Made by a program: the position numbers and the translations under genes. This document shows positions 20,953 to 33,039 of a stretch of DNA of 64,000 bases, piece by piece. A model generated the notes under the pieces. It did not search any database. It worked only from the letters and a program-made list of their open reading frames with translations, and was not told where the DNA came from. Origin of the DNA: Erpobdella octoculata (taxonomy: Eukaryota > Annelida > Clitellata > Hirudinida > Erpobdellidae); assembly GCA_963978895.1 (NCBI GenBank), contig OZ022241.1, positions 20,538,073 to 20,602,072 of the forward strand, in the 5' to 3' direction. Positions within the stretch are counted from its first letter, which is position 1; each line of letters starts with the position of its first letter.

Positions 20953-21850
20953 TAGGGAGTAACCAACATTTGGTCCAGAAACCAGATATTGCCGATTTGT
21001 GCAAAATTCCGATTATTGGAGTCGACAATATTGGGTTAACCGATTCCGAATTTTTCATATTTTTATTACACTGTCTTACATTGTGCATTTTAAATTTGAA
21101 TATTCTATTGATGATATTGAAACGTCACAGAGTCAAACATCGAAAATACTAAAACTACATGCACAAGAAGATGCATCATGCATAAATTTTGTTTTTTGAA
21201 GTTGATATGTAGTAGGAAGTGTGGGTTATTAAACCAGGAAATGGTTTTTATGTGCAAAGAGCTTAACGTCTCGTTAATTAAACGACGGTAGGTGAATACG
21301 GCGCCTGCTATTACTACAAGCAATTGCTATAAAATAAGCAAATCAAACATTTGTGTATTCAATTCTGTAATATAAATTTTGTCTACTAGTCTACATACCA
21401 CTACTATAATTAATTTAAATATTATTAAATTGATTCGAAATAATTAATAATGGAACAAAGAAGCAAAATTTGTGAATTTCTGAAATCAATGTGATTGACG
21501 AATTGAGAGCCCACTGTTGACTGTTTAGTTTGCAATGACAAACTAAAACAAGGAGAAAGCGATGCACAATCGGTACAAGTGGTAAATCAGTAAACGAGAT
21601 TGGCTGAAGTGTGCCTTCTAACTGCGCAAATATATAACAGATGCTGATGATCACAACGGTACAAATAAGCGACCCCCTTTTGTTTATTGTACTAGGCAGT
21701 ACATAAAGGAAACATATTCCATGCCACTCGTTTCCAGAAGAATCGACAAACATTTTCGTTTTTGTGATATTTTTCATATATTTCCGACTGACCGTAATCG
21801 GCAAATGTCGGTGCCAGAAATGGGAAAAAATCGAAATCGGTTACTCCCTA
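20953..21850. mobile_element. hAT-like MITE, TAGGGAGTAACC ends
   Basis: The ends are TAGGGAGTAACC and GGTTACTCCCTA. The flanks ATATAAAG (20945-20952) and ACATAAAG (21851-21858) differ at one base. The 0.9-kb body has no intact transposase. A minus-strand 129-codon frame (21415-21804) has no recognisable domain. The plus strand shows a C-x2-C-like phrase (VDCLVCNDKLKQGES) that may be a lost finger. Confidence 0.8.
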
Positions 21851-22077
21851 ACATAAAGCCTGGCAAATATTTCTAAATTTAAAAAAGAGGTAACTTTTAA
21901 AATCTTATCGGTTAGCATATTTGAATTTTAAATTGAATATTAATTTATAGACATCAAATGCTCCCAAATTTATCAAAAATTTTTAATCGTTACATCTTAG
22001 CAAGCATACAACATTATAGCTTAAAAGTGTTATAACATCTCACACCAACGACACTAAAACGTAAGAATAAAATTCTA

Positions 22078-22751
22078 TTAAATAACCAAAACTGACTGAG
22101 CTTGAGTACTTATTCTAGGACCACTGTCAGCAATGAATGTCGGCATTTTTGTTGGAATAGAAAAATTATTCAAAGCCTTGTCAGTTTCTGATGAAACTTT
22201 CAAAGTATTTTCAGGAATGATCTCCTGTCGTGAACAGGGTACCTGGATCTCGTTATCTCTGGTAACAGTTTTTACTTGATCAGCTAGCTTAACCTGTCTC
22301 AGCAATTTATCTTCTTTAAAAGTTCTTCCAAGGTTTTCTGTTACGAAAATGTACTTAGATTAAATTTACTTCCCTTTATATTTGTTGCATGAACACAAAC
22401 AATGTTTAAAACATATATGAAACTAGGCTGTTACTAGCTATATTTTATAAAATACAACAGAAGCACACAAGAATAATTATTGTTTTCCCAACCCTTCTGT
22501 GATTTAATTTTTTCAATATTTTCGAATATGAGATCTAACTCCGTCTTTGTTATAGTATTAATTGTTTTATTTTCCGATGCTTTCAAATCAGCTTTATTAA
22601 CTTGCTTATGTGCGAGAGCCTGTTTGACTTTTACTTTAACTTTAATATCTTCTTCTTTACTATCTTTATTACGAAACGTTTTCGACTTGCTGCTGACTGT
22701 CGTTTTCTGCTTTCTAGAACAACTCGATTTTGAATTAAACAAATTTTTCAT
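22078..22751 (-). CDS. Two-exon gene for a 172-residue lysine-rich protein of unknown family
   Basis: Exon 1 (22751-22493) starts MKNLFNSKSSCSRKQK. It is Lys/Ser rich and ends TELDLIFENIEKIKSQK. A GTTGGG donor follows at 22492. Exon 2 (22337-22078), after a CGTAACAG acceptor, continues in phase 1 with ENLGRTFKEDKLLRQVKLAD, DNEIQVPCSRQEIIPEN, and ends GPRISTQAQSVLVI then TAA. The intron is 155 bp. The join keeps frame with no stop, and the TELDxIF-E plus KLADQ pattern looks like a constrained segment. A basic, disordered nuclear protein is a reasonable guess. No domain is recognised. The region upstream (22,750-23,350) is open to a bidirectional promoter with sequence at 23.6 kb. Confidence 0.5.
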
Positions 22752-23631
22752 AATTGCTCATTCTTGTTCAACATGAATGATCCAAACAATTTGGAACAAA
22801 CAAACGTTCTTAACATGCGCACTTTCGAACTTTGGGTGCCTAGCAACAGAAAATATATTTTTAATATATTTGTTGTTGTAATAATATAAAAAAAATACAT
22901 AAATTTAACTAATAAATAAAAATTATAAAACAAAAATTAAAACTTTTGTATATGTTCCTATCAAAATTTATTGTTTTGATGCAGATAAGTAAACACTGTT
23001 GAATATGACAGTTCTGACGGCACGATCCGATAGCGTGGCGCAAAAACCGTAAAATGCCTCAGGGTTTGAAAAAAAATAAAGTAAAACTTCCAGGAAAATT
23101 GAAAGAAAAACAGCCTAAAAAGATTCTTGGTCTCAAAAAAGGAAGTTAGTATCAGTGAATTAGCTCGATTCAGTTTGGGCGCGTTGTACGTTGTAACAGT
23201 ATGGGCGTGTTTTTTATTCACCGGTCTGATCCACCGGGATTTTTGCGGTTGATCACTGGTTGATGTCTGGTGAGCGCCTAATAAAAAAACGCTTTGGTGA
23301 TTGCGATGCTTAGATTGTTTACAAAACAAAGTTGTCCGCCGACCGGACATGTGTCCTACGTCGCCGATGATAATTTGCTATTCACGCTTAGAAACTCGAA
23401 ATGCATTTTAAAAAATATATAAAATGCATAAAACTCACGTTTACAATATTAATCGATGTTATATTTTATTACAATTGAGTTAAACTCAGTTAAAAATAAA
23501 ATTGAACTATAAATCTTCTTAAGATTTAAACTGACTTACTTAGGACTTAGAGTCACTTAGACTGTCTTAGACTAAAAAGCCAGCCGAAGCACTCAAAAAC
23601 ATGTAATAGGCTTCAGTTTAGTTGTTTACAG

Positions 23632-23955
23632 GCTATCAAGGCAAGTATTGTAGTTACTCTCAAAGAAAATCATCTAAATTGTATTTTAGAATGCAGAATA
23701 TATCTTTAATAATTTCAGACATTCAAAATAACAATTCAGTTACTCAAAGCCTTATGGAATTTTTTAGACCACTCTATTCAATCTATAAAAAAATTGATGG
23801 GTTCAACATGGATTCTAATAAACCAAAAACACATAAGCCACAGCTAGATTTAGCATTGTGCAGAGGAACCAAATTGGTTCAACCAATGGCTAAATTTTTA
23901 AAAAATATTTTTTGTCTGGCTCAAAGATTTGACTGTTACATACATATAGGGTAAT
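23632..23955 (+). CDS. Possible exon(s) of an unidentified gene
   Basis: A GTTGTTTACAG acceptor-like sequence precedes a long open stretch. One frame reads NNNSVTQSLMEFFRPLYSIY, then PKTHKPQLDLALCRGTKLV. Another frame at the start reads AIKASIVVTLKENHLNCIL before a TTTCAG-like acceptor near 23717. These could be two alternative exons of one gene, possibly the upstream part of the plus-strand gene at 28.0-30.0 kb. No family is recognised and the join is not proven. Confidence 0.25.
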
Positions 23956-23959
23956 ATAG

Positions 23960-25385
23960 GCAATCAGTCAAGTATACTTGACTGTCTATAGACAGTTTGT
24001 TTTAGTTTTTCTAATCCTGCACAGATGAGTTTTAGTAGCTGTGGTAAACCAGGTTATTGGGATATTAAAAAATTATTAAAATATTAATTAATAAATTAAA
24101 TTTTCCATTATTTTGTTACATAAAAATTTGATTTAAAGCACAACTTCAAAAGGAAATTTAGGGAATCACTGTTTAGCGGATGTAATTGGTGCCATAAAAA
24201 GACAGCATTGCTCAGTTAGTCTGACATGAGTAACACTTCATAATAAATAATGAAGCTCCAGAAATTTTGTTTAAGTTTGTATGTAGAATATAACTAAATG
24301 TCCAAGACCACATAATATAAATTTATAAATAGAGCAATTCATAAACTATATATAAAAGACAAAGCTGATATGTACAACTTAAATCTTTCCAATATGGCAA
24401 TACTACTACAATACAATAAAAAATAACACGAACCAAAAATTACAACAATAACAAACAAATAATAAATTTAAAATAATTTTCATGTCAGTTCTTTATTCAT
24501 GAACTGCTATCTCATTCATATATCTAGTCATTATTTTTGGTAAAATTGGTACTGCGCCGACAGTCCCGTATTAAAATTAATCCCTAACCCTTTAGAAAAT
24601 GTGTACATCTTTATCAATTGATTGGAGAATCAATTGTTTTGGCAAAAGCGCCGGCTCAGTAGCATTTTTACCGTTTATTGCCCCGGCTAACGGCGCAGGT
24701 GTCTACCGGAGTTGCCGACCTCGAAGTTGCCGAACGCAATGACAACCGATGTTTTTTAAGATCGTAGGAAGTTGCCGACCTCGTCAAAAAGTTTTCTGAA
24801 GTAATTAATAATATTTTTAGCTAATATGGCAACACAATTTGATTGTGACAGTTGTGATTGACATGAGATGATGTTGCTGGTCTTTGTTATTTAAAAATAA
24901 ATCATTTTATTTTGTCAATTTCATTTTGTTTATGAGTTATAAGAACTAAGTTTAAACTGATTTTAAGAAACATAAGAAATAAATTAAAAAGTAATGTATT
25001 CATTATCATTAAATTTTTCTCTGTGCTGTCCTGTTTTTAGTAAATATTTGAATCGTTTCTAAGTAAAAAACTGATATTTAATAGTGGCACTATTGACAGT
25101 GCACGAATTTACAATAAAAACTGTAGCTAATGACTTATACTTATTTTTGTCTTATTTAATGACTTATTTTTTCTCAATACATGTGATATTTAACTACCTC
25201 TCTTCAATTTTGTAACAAAATTAATCCCATAATATATTCATTAATTTCTATTATAATATTTTATATTGTTTTATATTTTACCTTTAAGGTGGAGCTTAAC
25301 AGCTAGTGCGTGGAGCTTGAGTAATCGTATTTTTTAATTTTTGTCAATACAACCTCTTTCCCTAACCACCTCAATGCGTTCGATA
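23960..25385. other. AT-rich stretch with fragments of the CCGGC repeat
   Basis: A short palindrome CAGTCAAGTATACTTGACTG lies at about 23965-23985. At 24,555-24,790 there is a small fragment of the CCGGC-rich repeat also found at 35.8 and 60.3 kb (AGTAGCATTTTTACCGTTTATTGCCCCGGC). A GAAGTTGCCGACCTCG phrase is duplicated at 24,715-24,730 and 24,768-24,782. No gene is seen. Confidence 0.45.
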
Positions 25386-25389
25386 TGTC

Positions 25390-26394
25390 AAGGCTGTTCC
25401 GATATGACTTTGCCGACTTTGCCGATATCGAGTATAGCTGATTATTAAAATCGCCGATACCGATTATTTTATAATAACTATTTCTTTAGTGAAAATGCTT
25501 GTTCCGAAACATACCGCCATAATACAAGCACGTGTTTTCCTGCTTGCATGCGCTCGCAGTGATAATGGTTAGTTTTTGTCAAATACTACAATTCTCCAAT
25601 GACCCCTCGTCCCACTCCATCATAGGAGCGATAGCGGAGGGGAACCACTTGCCTCTCTGTTTTTACATTTTTAAATATCACATGATAGGTTACTTCACTG
25701 TATACAATTGAGTGAGTTCCTGCTGTTCATGTGTACTTATTAATAATTTATTATAATCAGGTGCTTAAATTTATAAAAAATAAATGATGAACTCTAATAA
25801 AAATTATTAATAACGAAGACTGAGTTTGATAACTTTAGCAAGTGAGCATCAGCAGAAGTCACGTGTTGTTCATCGCTTCATAATTAGACCCAACCATTGT
25901 TAGTCATTTTGACTTCCGGAAGTTTGTTGTTAAAAAAAAAATGAAAAACGTGTATTTTATTATCGAAAAATGAAAAACGTGTATTTTATTGTCGAACTTT
26001 TAGGTTTTTATGGTTACATATTCTAAAAGTAAGGAAATAATTAATATTACATTGTTTAACTTAATAAGTATTATCCACAATTTTATAAATAAGTGTCATC
26101 TGCATGGAAAATATTCATTGAACGACCGTCGGTGGGTCGATCGATCGCCGCATGCAAACGGTTGCAGAGTGCCAGGCATACCTACGTAGCATCCACTACA
26201 CCTGGTTACCTGCAAAAATACAATCAAAATCTAGGCATATCGATCTTTCACTAGATAATATACGAACAATTTTAAGTGGGTAGTTTTTCAGAAAAAGTTT
26301 AATTGGCACCGATTATTTTTTCCCTTGCCGATTATGCCGATTACGGCAATAATCGTCCCGATTATGTGTGCGCCGATTAATCGGGCCCAGCCTT
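25390..26394. mobile_element. Probable hAT-like MITE with GCCGATTA subterminal repeats
   Basis: The left end AAGGCTGTTCCGAT and the right end, inverted, AAGGCTGGGCCCGAT form a TIR. Both subterminal regions are rich in GCCGATTA/TTGCCGAT units (25,410-25,475 and 26,300-26,385). I could not find a matching TSD, so the exact edges are uncertain. There is no coding inside. Confidence 0.55.
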
Positions 26395-26877
26395 AGTAGT
26401 AAAAGATTGCCGAGCACCATGGCAATATGCGGCAAAATTGCTATTGACATGGTGGATGGTTAAGGTTCATTTTATGCCATTACCTTTTTTTAAGCAATAA
26501 ATTTGATATAAGCATAAGTAAAAAAAATTGGATCTTTAGAAGTGACAGACAGTGTAAAATTGTGTAATGACTTTTATTACACACATATACGCACTAATTT
26601 TATCAACTGCTGACGTATGCATGACATTCATAAAAAATAAATTTAATTTTGAATATATGCTTCTTATTACTGCTAAAAGAGTGACTGAATTTCTACTTCC
26701 CAATCTCTACTTGAAAGCCGTATTAAAGTACTCCGGGAACTCTTATAGCACTGAAATTTAACTGTGTTATAGCAGAAAAGCCTAAACCTATTTTTAAAAC
26801 AATACTTGGAGAATTGGGTCAAAAACCAAGTAAGACTTCCTCTGAATCAAAGTTCAAGGAAATTAAACTGTACGAAC

Positions 26878-27783
26878 TAGGGTTGTTACAGTTTTTGAAA
26901 AAGATTCAGTTTCAGTTAAAGTAACTGAAACTTTACAAAGATTCAGTTTCAGTAAACTGAATCTTTAAAGATTCAGTTACAGTTAGATTCAGTTTTTGTT
27001 TTCAAATTTTTAGGTAAACTACCAAGAAGAAATTTACAAAAATACTTTAAAACACTTTGCAACACAAGCAAATTTGTTAAACAGCAAATTTATTTAGCTC
27101 AAAAATTCCTTGTCGTGACCAAAATTATGCCGACATCTGCTAAGAGCAAAGCCAGCTCTGCTAAAAACGCGTTCACACGGAGCAGGTGTTGCCGGGACTG
27201 AGAGTACATCTACAGCTATATTATATACATTTGGACATTTTATAGAATTTTTTATCCAAAATTCAAAAGGTTCGTGTTCCATTATCATATTACAATAAGA
27301 TGTTATTTCAACATCTATCGGAGCAACTCCTTCATTTGGTGTTTCTAATAGCTTCCTTTGTTCAATTTTTGCCCCAGCAGCAGCCCAAAATCTAGCTTTT
27401 TTCATTGGAGGTCCTAAAGCAAGTTCCGATTCATTTTGTTGAATCAACGACACTTCTTCCTCGGCATTGTCGATGACAATGTTATTACTAACACAAGTAT
27501 CTTCCATTTTGGCAATTCTAAAAACTTGAAAATCCTAGAAAAACAACGCAAGCAATACAACACTAACACGAAACAAAAAGAAAGAACTGTTCCTAACTTC
27601 GACCGAAGTAATCGTCATAAACATGATAAAAAAATTCATTTTAAAAGATTCAGTTTTCTCAATAGATTCAGTTTCAGTTACAGTTTTTTTAAAAAGATTC
27701 AGTTTCAGTTGAAGTTACTGAATCTAAAAAGATTCAGTTAACTGAATGTTTCAGTTTTAGATTCAGTAACTGTAACAACCCTA
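26878..27783 (-). mobile_element. hAT element with GATTCAGTTTCAGTT subterminal repeats
   Basis: The ends are TAGGGTTGTTACAGTT and AACTGTAACAACCCTA. The flanks GTACGAAC (26870-26877) and GTACAAAC (27784-27791) are a TSD with one mismatch. Each subterminal region has five or six copies of GATTCAGTTTCAGTT in both orientations. The interior carries a C-terminal transposase piece on the minus strand. Confidence 0.85.
27094..27507 (-). CDS. hAT transposase C-terminal domain (dimerisation), open frame
   Basis: The 137-codon frame has NIAVDVLSVPATPAPCERVF followed by SRAGFALSRCRHNF, the hAT dimerisation motif (LSVPATSAPxERVFSxAG). An N-terminal part, GPPMKKARFW and DVEITSYCNMIMEHEPFEFW, is typical of the linker. 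The first two thirds of the transposase, including the DDE residues, are absent. A dimerisation-only protein could act as a dominant-negative partner, but no evidence of expression is visible. Confidence 0.7.
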   Translation of the reverse strand: MEDTCVSNNIVIDNAEEEVSLIQQNESELALGPPMKKARFWAAAGAKIEQRKLLETPNEGVAPIDVEITSYCNMIMEHEPFEFWIKNSIKCPNVYNIAVDVLSVPATPAPCERVFSRAGFALSRCRHNFGHDKEFLS

Positions 27784-28003
27784 GTACAAACTCTTTTAAA
27801 TAGAAATTTTTTGGCTCGCGTTTTATATTGGAGCATAACAATTGACTTTTATGATGAGCTAGCCATGTGAAACTTCAATTTATCATCTCTATATCAATAG
27901 CCATTTATACTATTGATTGTGAGTGTATTGCTTCAGAACTCCATTTTAGTTATTATTTTAATTCAATCTGCTTGCAAAATCAATTTATTTCAAATTTTTG
28001 CAG

Positions 28004-29986
28004 ATCATGATATTGCTCCTAAAAAAAGTAAGCTGATTGAAGACAACAAGATCAAAAAGGTATTTCAAATTGTTTTAAGAAAGCATTAATGTTGGTCTTT
28101 CTAAATTTTAACATTTTTTTAATGTAAGCAATTTCTTAGACTCGACCATATTAGTTACATTGTTAGGCTGTCATTTTTTTTAATCAAACTCCAATGAAAG
28201 TGAGTAGATATAAAAAAAACTATTTTTATTTGAGTAGAACTTGGTGATCATGCATTTAATATTGTTGTATCCTAAACTAGTTCAAGTTCAAAAATCTTGT
28301 AGCTATTTCATGGGACATGAAGGTAAGTGTACATGGTATGCAGTGCCTATGTGACATGTATAATTGAAACTCAATATTTACATTTATATTCATCATCTAT
28401 CAAAAATTTATAATTGAATATGTGAGTTGGTGACTATGAAGGAGAAACATTTTCTGAAGCTGTTGGAGAAAGACAAATTGTGGATAATTAGCATGATTTT
28501 ATTTATGGTCATTATTGAGAACTGACTTTTTGGATAAAAACAAGAGTCTATAATTGTGTATGTTAGATGTGTACCGCTTATCGGTTTATTTTTTTAGTAC
28601 CACTTGCACAAATGATCCAAACAGCAGCTAATTTTTATAATGTTTGCAGCTTGCAGATAAGACTAACATATGTGTTGTTGATGGCAGCCCCACAGTGTGC
28701 TCGCTCCACAAGGAAGCAAAGGACTTTAACTCCCAACCAAAGCTGGTATTCATTTATTGACCACAAAAGGATGAAATGCTGAGTGGCATGCTGGTGTCTA
28801 GAGCACTAGACCAATGCACCTGGGTTTGAGATCCTTAAGGGCTGATTAGTGCTATTTTTATTCTTGCAAAATGAAGAAGATTGTAAAAAGGTGATGGAGA
28901 GACTATAACAAACATAGATTTAGTGTACATTGTTGGTGGCATAATTTTTCTATTTCTGCATATACTAATAAATCATCTGGGCATTCAATATTAATAGGAA
29001 AAACCCAACAAGATGTGATCCAAATTCCATTGACACATTATTATAGGTGTGATTTGCTTGGGTAGGTATTAAATATAATCAAGACTTTCTAGTGGAGACG
29101 AAAAGCGGTTCGTGGAGAGTATTGAAATTAAGAGGCAGTAATGTCTAGGGCATTAGTGCATTTTGAGCAGCAATAGTTGAGAGCAACAGATGCAATCTGT
29201 ATCTTCCCTAAATAGACCAGTTATTAACGTTTTGTTTTTATTCACATTGTAAAAAGCCCTTTGAGTTCATGTCCTTCAAAGTAATAGTTTTCCACTGCTA
29301 GCTGAAAACCGTCTTCCACAGCTCGCTCCATTATTTTTTCAAATAGATAATGTAGTTGGATTGAAAAAATTCTATCTTGATGTTTCTTTCTATTTTCAAG
29401 TAAATGATCTTTCATTTTTATGTGCATTTTAATTTATTAGCAGTTGAACCTGTAAATGCCAGCTATGGCAAAATAATATTTATTATCAGTGCACCTCTTA
29501 TATAAGTTTGCCATTAAAAGGGTCACAGAAAGACTTTAAATATCATGCCCCAATGAAAAATATTATGTCTTTACCTGCAGCTGATCTGACAACTATAGCA
29601 CTTGTATCCCAGCAAGTTAGGCATAGTTTTTGTGAAGATGTGGTTGATTTTTTAATTGCAAAAGTATGTTGACATATATTGAAAAATAAATGTTTTTATT
29701 TATTATATGTATTTTATATTTGTATTAATGAGTGTTAAAAATTTGGTCTTGTATTTCTTTCAGGTCGAGTCTAAGAACTTATGAATGTAGATTATGAATT
29801 TTTTCTAGGATTTCAATATTGACTAATGATTTATTGTGGCTGTTGGTGTATGTACATAAACATTTTTATCAACAGACAATAACAAAGATCATTCATGATA
29901 AAGTAGAAAAAGATGTAGCCTCCAGAGTAGCAAATGTCGACAGCAAATCATTTGTTGTAAAACCAGGAAAACTTTCAAAAAAGTAG
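28004..29986 (+). CDS. Multi-exon host gene of unknown family (3' part)
   Basis: Exons with consensus borders: 28004-28059 (HDIAPKKSKLIEDNKIKK; TTTTTGCAG acceptor, GTATTT donor), 28281-28322 (FKFKNLVAISWDMK; donor GTAAGT), 28650-28745 (LADKTNICVVDGSPTVCSLH, KEAKDFNSQPKL), 28998-29061 (KTQQDVIQIPLTHYYRCDLL), 29093 to about 29131 (GDEKRFVESIEIKR; GTAATG donor), about 29508-29663 (LPLKGSQKDFKYHAPMKNIM, then ALVSQQVRHSFCEDVVDFLI; GTATGT donor) and terminal 29876-29986 (TITKIIHDKVEKDVASRVAN to PGKLSKK then TAG). Exons 1-2 and the last two join in phase 0. One or more small exons between 28745 and 28998 and between 29131 and 29508 are unresolved. I recognise no domain. The start lies upstream, possibly near 23.6 kb. 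Confidence 0.5.
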
Positions 29987-29989
29987 AAG

Positions 29990-31160
29990 ACATTTAATTG
30001 TATAATTAAAATTTTCAATGTTGAGTGGCCTGTTTTCTGTTTCTTCAAATATCTACTGTGAAATGACTAAAAGTTAATCTGTATGCGATTAGCTAGCAAT
30101 TCCATAGTCTTAGTATATTTTAAAGTTTTTCTAATTATTAAATTATTAAAATCGTCGATATAAATCGACTTTAATTACATACTGAAATTGTTAATTTGTA
30201 TTCAAATTCTCACAAATTGTTTTTGAACATGGTTATCATTTCGCTAAAAGCTAATAAATTATCCAAAATCATATAGAAATATATTACACTGCTGTGCCTA
30301 AAATAGTGTTTTTTAATATTAAAATCAAACTTAGTCAGTTTTCTTGTTATAATTAAGAGTTTTAAAAAAAAATTCCTGATATCACAGTAGGTACAGTACC
30401 TTCTTTAGTATGTAAATTGAAAGCATTTTTATAGAAATATTTGGTTGAAAAGAAAGACAGACAGGAGTGATGTGAGAGCTAAAGAAGTTATGTTGGAACG
30501 TCTAGTATCGAGATAGGTATACTAAAAAAAGTTAGTTAGCTAACAGAATAAGTTGTCCATGTGAAGAAAGGGCTTAAGAAAATGGAAAAAAAACTAAACA
30601 TTATGCTGCTCAACTAAAGAAAGCAAAAGAGGAGGCTAGCAAAAGAGGGTACGGGCCAACTTGCCGTTACACCAATCGCTAGCCCAACTCATGGTTCCAA
30701 TAGTAGTCGCTTTCCTGCTTGCCACCAGTATTTGTGCCAATGTCCTAAAGTTAAAATACGTTCATTTTTGAGTGCCACTTACATAGACCAGCGGCGTATT
30801 TTGTTTGGTGGTGTCTTTTTAAATTTTACTCTTAAAAGACGCTCACACACTCATGGCACAGCCAGACTGCTTTGTCTCTAAGATTTGTCATAGATTACTA
30901 TAGCGTATGGAGCATGCAGCTCATTTGAGCATGGGCGCAAGGGGTCATAGGGTGTAAACAATAGGCGTTCAAGTGTTTATTCAAATGGAAGTTATTTAAT
31001 CTGAATTTAAGTTGATTGAATGCATTTCTGTGTATGAATGTATTAGATAATTAACTATAAATAATAAATTTATCATTTTATTTAATACACAAACAAGGAG
31101 ACATGAACATATTTAGAAGTTTTATTTATTCAATTCTACATTTAAAACTACTGAATTTAA
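29990..31160. other. Stretch without recognised gene
   Basis: AT-rich sequence downstream of the terminal exon at 29986, followed by a GC-richer segment at 30,640-30,950. No splice-consistent exon or TE terminus was found. It may hold the 3' UTR of the plus-strand gene and the flank of the P-element remnant. Confidence 0.3.
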
Positions 31161-31166
31161 TATAGT

Positions 31167-32950
31167 TTATTTCCCATTATCATAATTTAATTTTGCAGTT
31201 TTTCTAGATGATGGGTTTTTTTCGTAACAAGTTCTTTTTGTGACACTTTTTCTGATGTTATCATTCATTTCTTTAATTAGGTTTTTAACCATCACGTTGA
31301 ACATTCTTCCAGTAATTATTGACAAATGTTTTCTGAATGAATGGCCATCTTCACAAACTTGCTTCAAAATATGGCTGTTTTGAGTATTTTCCATGACTTG
31401 AAGAAAGGCATGGACAAACACTTGCAGCTGCTGGGTCATGTCAAGAAAACACTTTTTTGCATCTTCATTTCGCATGATTTTGTGGTAGAAATTCCAAACA
31501 TACAAGCATGACATGTAGAGCATGTCACTGGGAGTAAATAAGCCTCCCCTGTTGATCTGGTCAAGAAATCTTGATTTTGCTAAAGTTTCTTCTATAATTC
31601 CAGAAAAGTCTTCAATTGTTAATGTTGGTGTGTCATCTCTTGCTTTGAAAAAAACTTGGCATGCAGAACAACTTTCTTTTCTTGTCAAAGACCTTGCAAG
31701 ATAGTCGGCAACATAGAATATTATGCAAACGTCCATATCTTCTTCATATCCAAGGCACAGTTCATCCAAGCACAAACTAGTCATGAGCTTCCCGACATTC
31801 AAATCAACTTCCAGTCTCTTTTCTGCTTCTGCGGTAGAAAAAACACTTTTACATTGTCCGTGGAAAAGTTAGAAAATTTAACGAGAGATTGAAGCCTAAT
31901 TGTTTTTTCAGCTTGAAGGACTTGTCTTACAGATATAAAAAAAATTGAACCATGCAGCTGTCTGTACCAACCAAATCTTTCTTCAATAGGATCTGATTGA
32001 AGCTGGCCACATAGTTGTCCCCTATTATACCCTACACGTTTGGCCGTATAGATCTCATCTATTAGAAGAACAACATTTTTCTCGTGATTTTTCAGACATC
32101 TGAACCTGGCAGACAGGTATGCATGAGTACTTCCTGTAACCCCCACGTCCAAATTAAGTCTTCAAGACAAATGCCTGAGATGATTTTCTGTAGGAAGAAC
32201 TAATATTTGCTCATTTTGAATCTCCTTGTACAATGCAGTTTTTAGATATGCTAAAATGTTAACAACTTCACAACATGTCTCAATTTCAGTTTTTTCGGTG
32301 ATGTGTGAAACGGCAGAAGCAGGCACAGAAATGTTTTGTGCTGTCATGTTGAAAGACAAGCTGTTGTTTATAGTTAAACTGTATTGAAGGTGTGGAGTCT
32401 CCAAATATGATTTCCCAAAAGAAAAAAATATAAGGACATTCTGTTCCGAAACAACATGAGTACCTTGGAGCATATTGTCAACACTTAGTTTTCTGCTGAT
32501 GTCGTTTAATGAAAATACATAGTCTGACTTCAACAAATTTTCTGATTGTTGTTCTAACACTCTCGACCATTTTACTCTTCTAGATTCAGAGGTTGCAGCA
32601 TCTGATCTTGGAGTTGTTGTTTCCAATGAGAGGTAAGATGCACAGTTTGGAAATGTTGATGGAACAGCATTTGACTTCAGACACTTCCTTTTAAGTGTCC
32701 CAGTTCTTTTTGCCCGTGATAAATTAGTGTCCAGTCTCTCTGAAACAAAATCTTGCTCTGTAAAATGCAGAGAGCACAAATAATCTTTTGTCGGATTACA
32801 ATTAGTTTAGGATCGAGTAAGAGCCCTAATCCACTTATTCTGAAGTTTTTCATCACTTGGAAATTTATGAATTGACACTTCCTCAGATTTTAAATCATCA
32901 ACATAACCATAATCAGATCGGCAGCCTGGAGTCGCACACCGTTTCGGCAT
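31167..32950 (-). pseudogene. P-element (THAP9-like) transposase, internally deleted
   Basis: The start at 32950 gives MPKRCATPGCRSDYGY, then KSEEVSIHKFPSDEKLQNKW and, after an in-frame TAA near 32810, KDYLCSLHFTEQDF. This is a THAP C2CH finger (C-x4-C, then C-x2-H with the F-P-x-D and W residues). Next come a linker (32779-32162), a TGA, LIDEIYTAKRVGYNRGQ (the DEIY-type motif of P transposases, 32152-31799), a jump to ERFGWYRQLHGSIFFIS, and after a frameshift a C-terminal helical region (31802-31167). The segment between the NRGQ and ERFGWYR motifs is far shorter than in intact P transposases, so most of the catalytic domain and GTP-binding insertion is deleted. No TIR was identified. Confidence 0.8.
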
Positions 32951-33039
32951 TGAACTTGTTGATATCTGAAATATATTAGAAACAAATAAAACTGCTTTAA
33001 AAAGACAAATTCTTTATTAGCATTATGCATGAACAGTCG

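Noticed and set aside
21415..21804. 129-codon minus-strand frame as a membrane protein
   Set aside because: It is hydrophobic but lies inside a hAT-like MITE, has no family motif, and is the complement of degraded transposase-like text.
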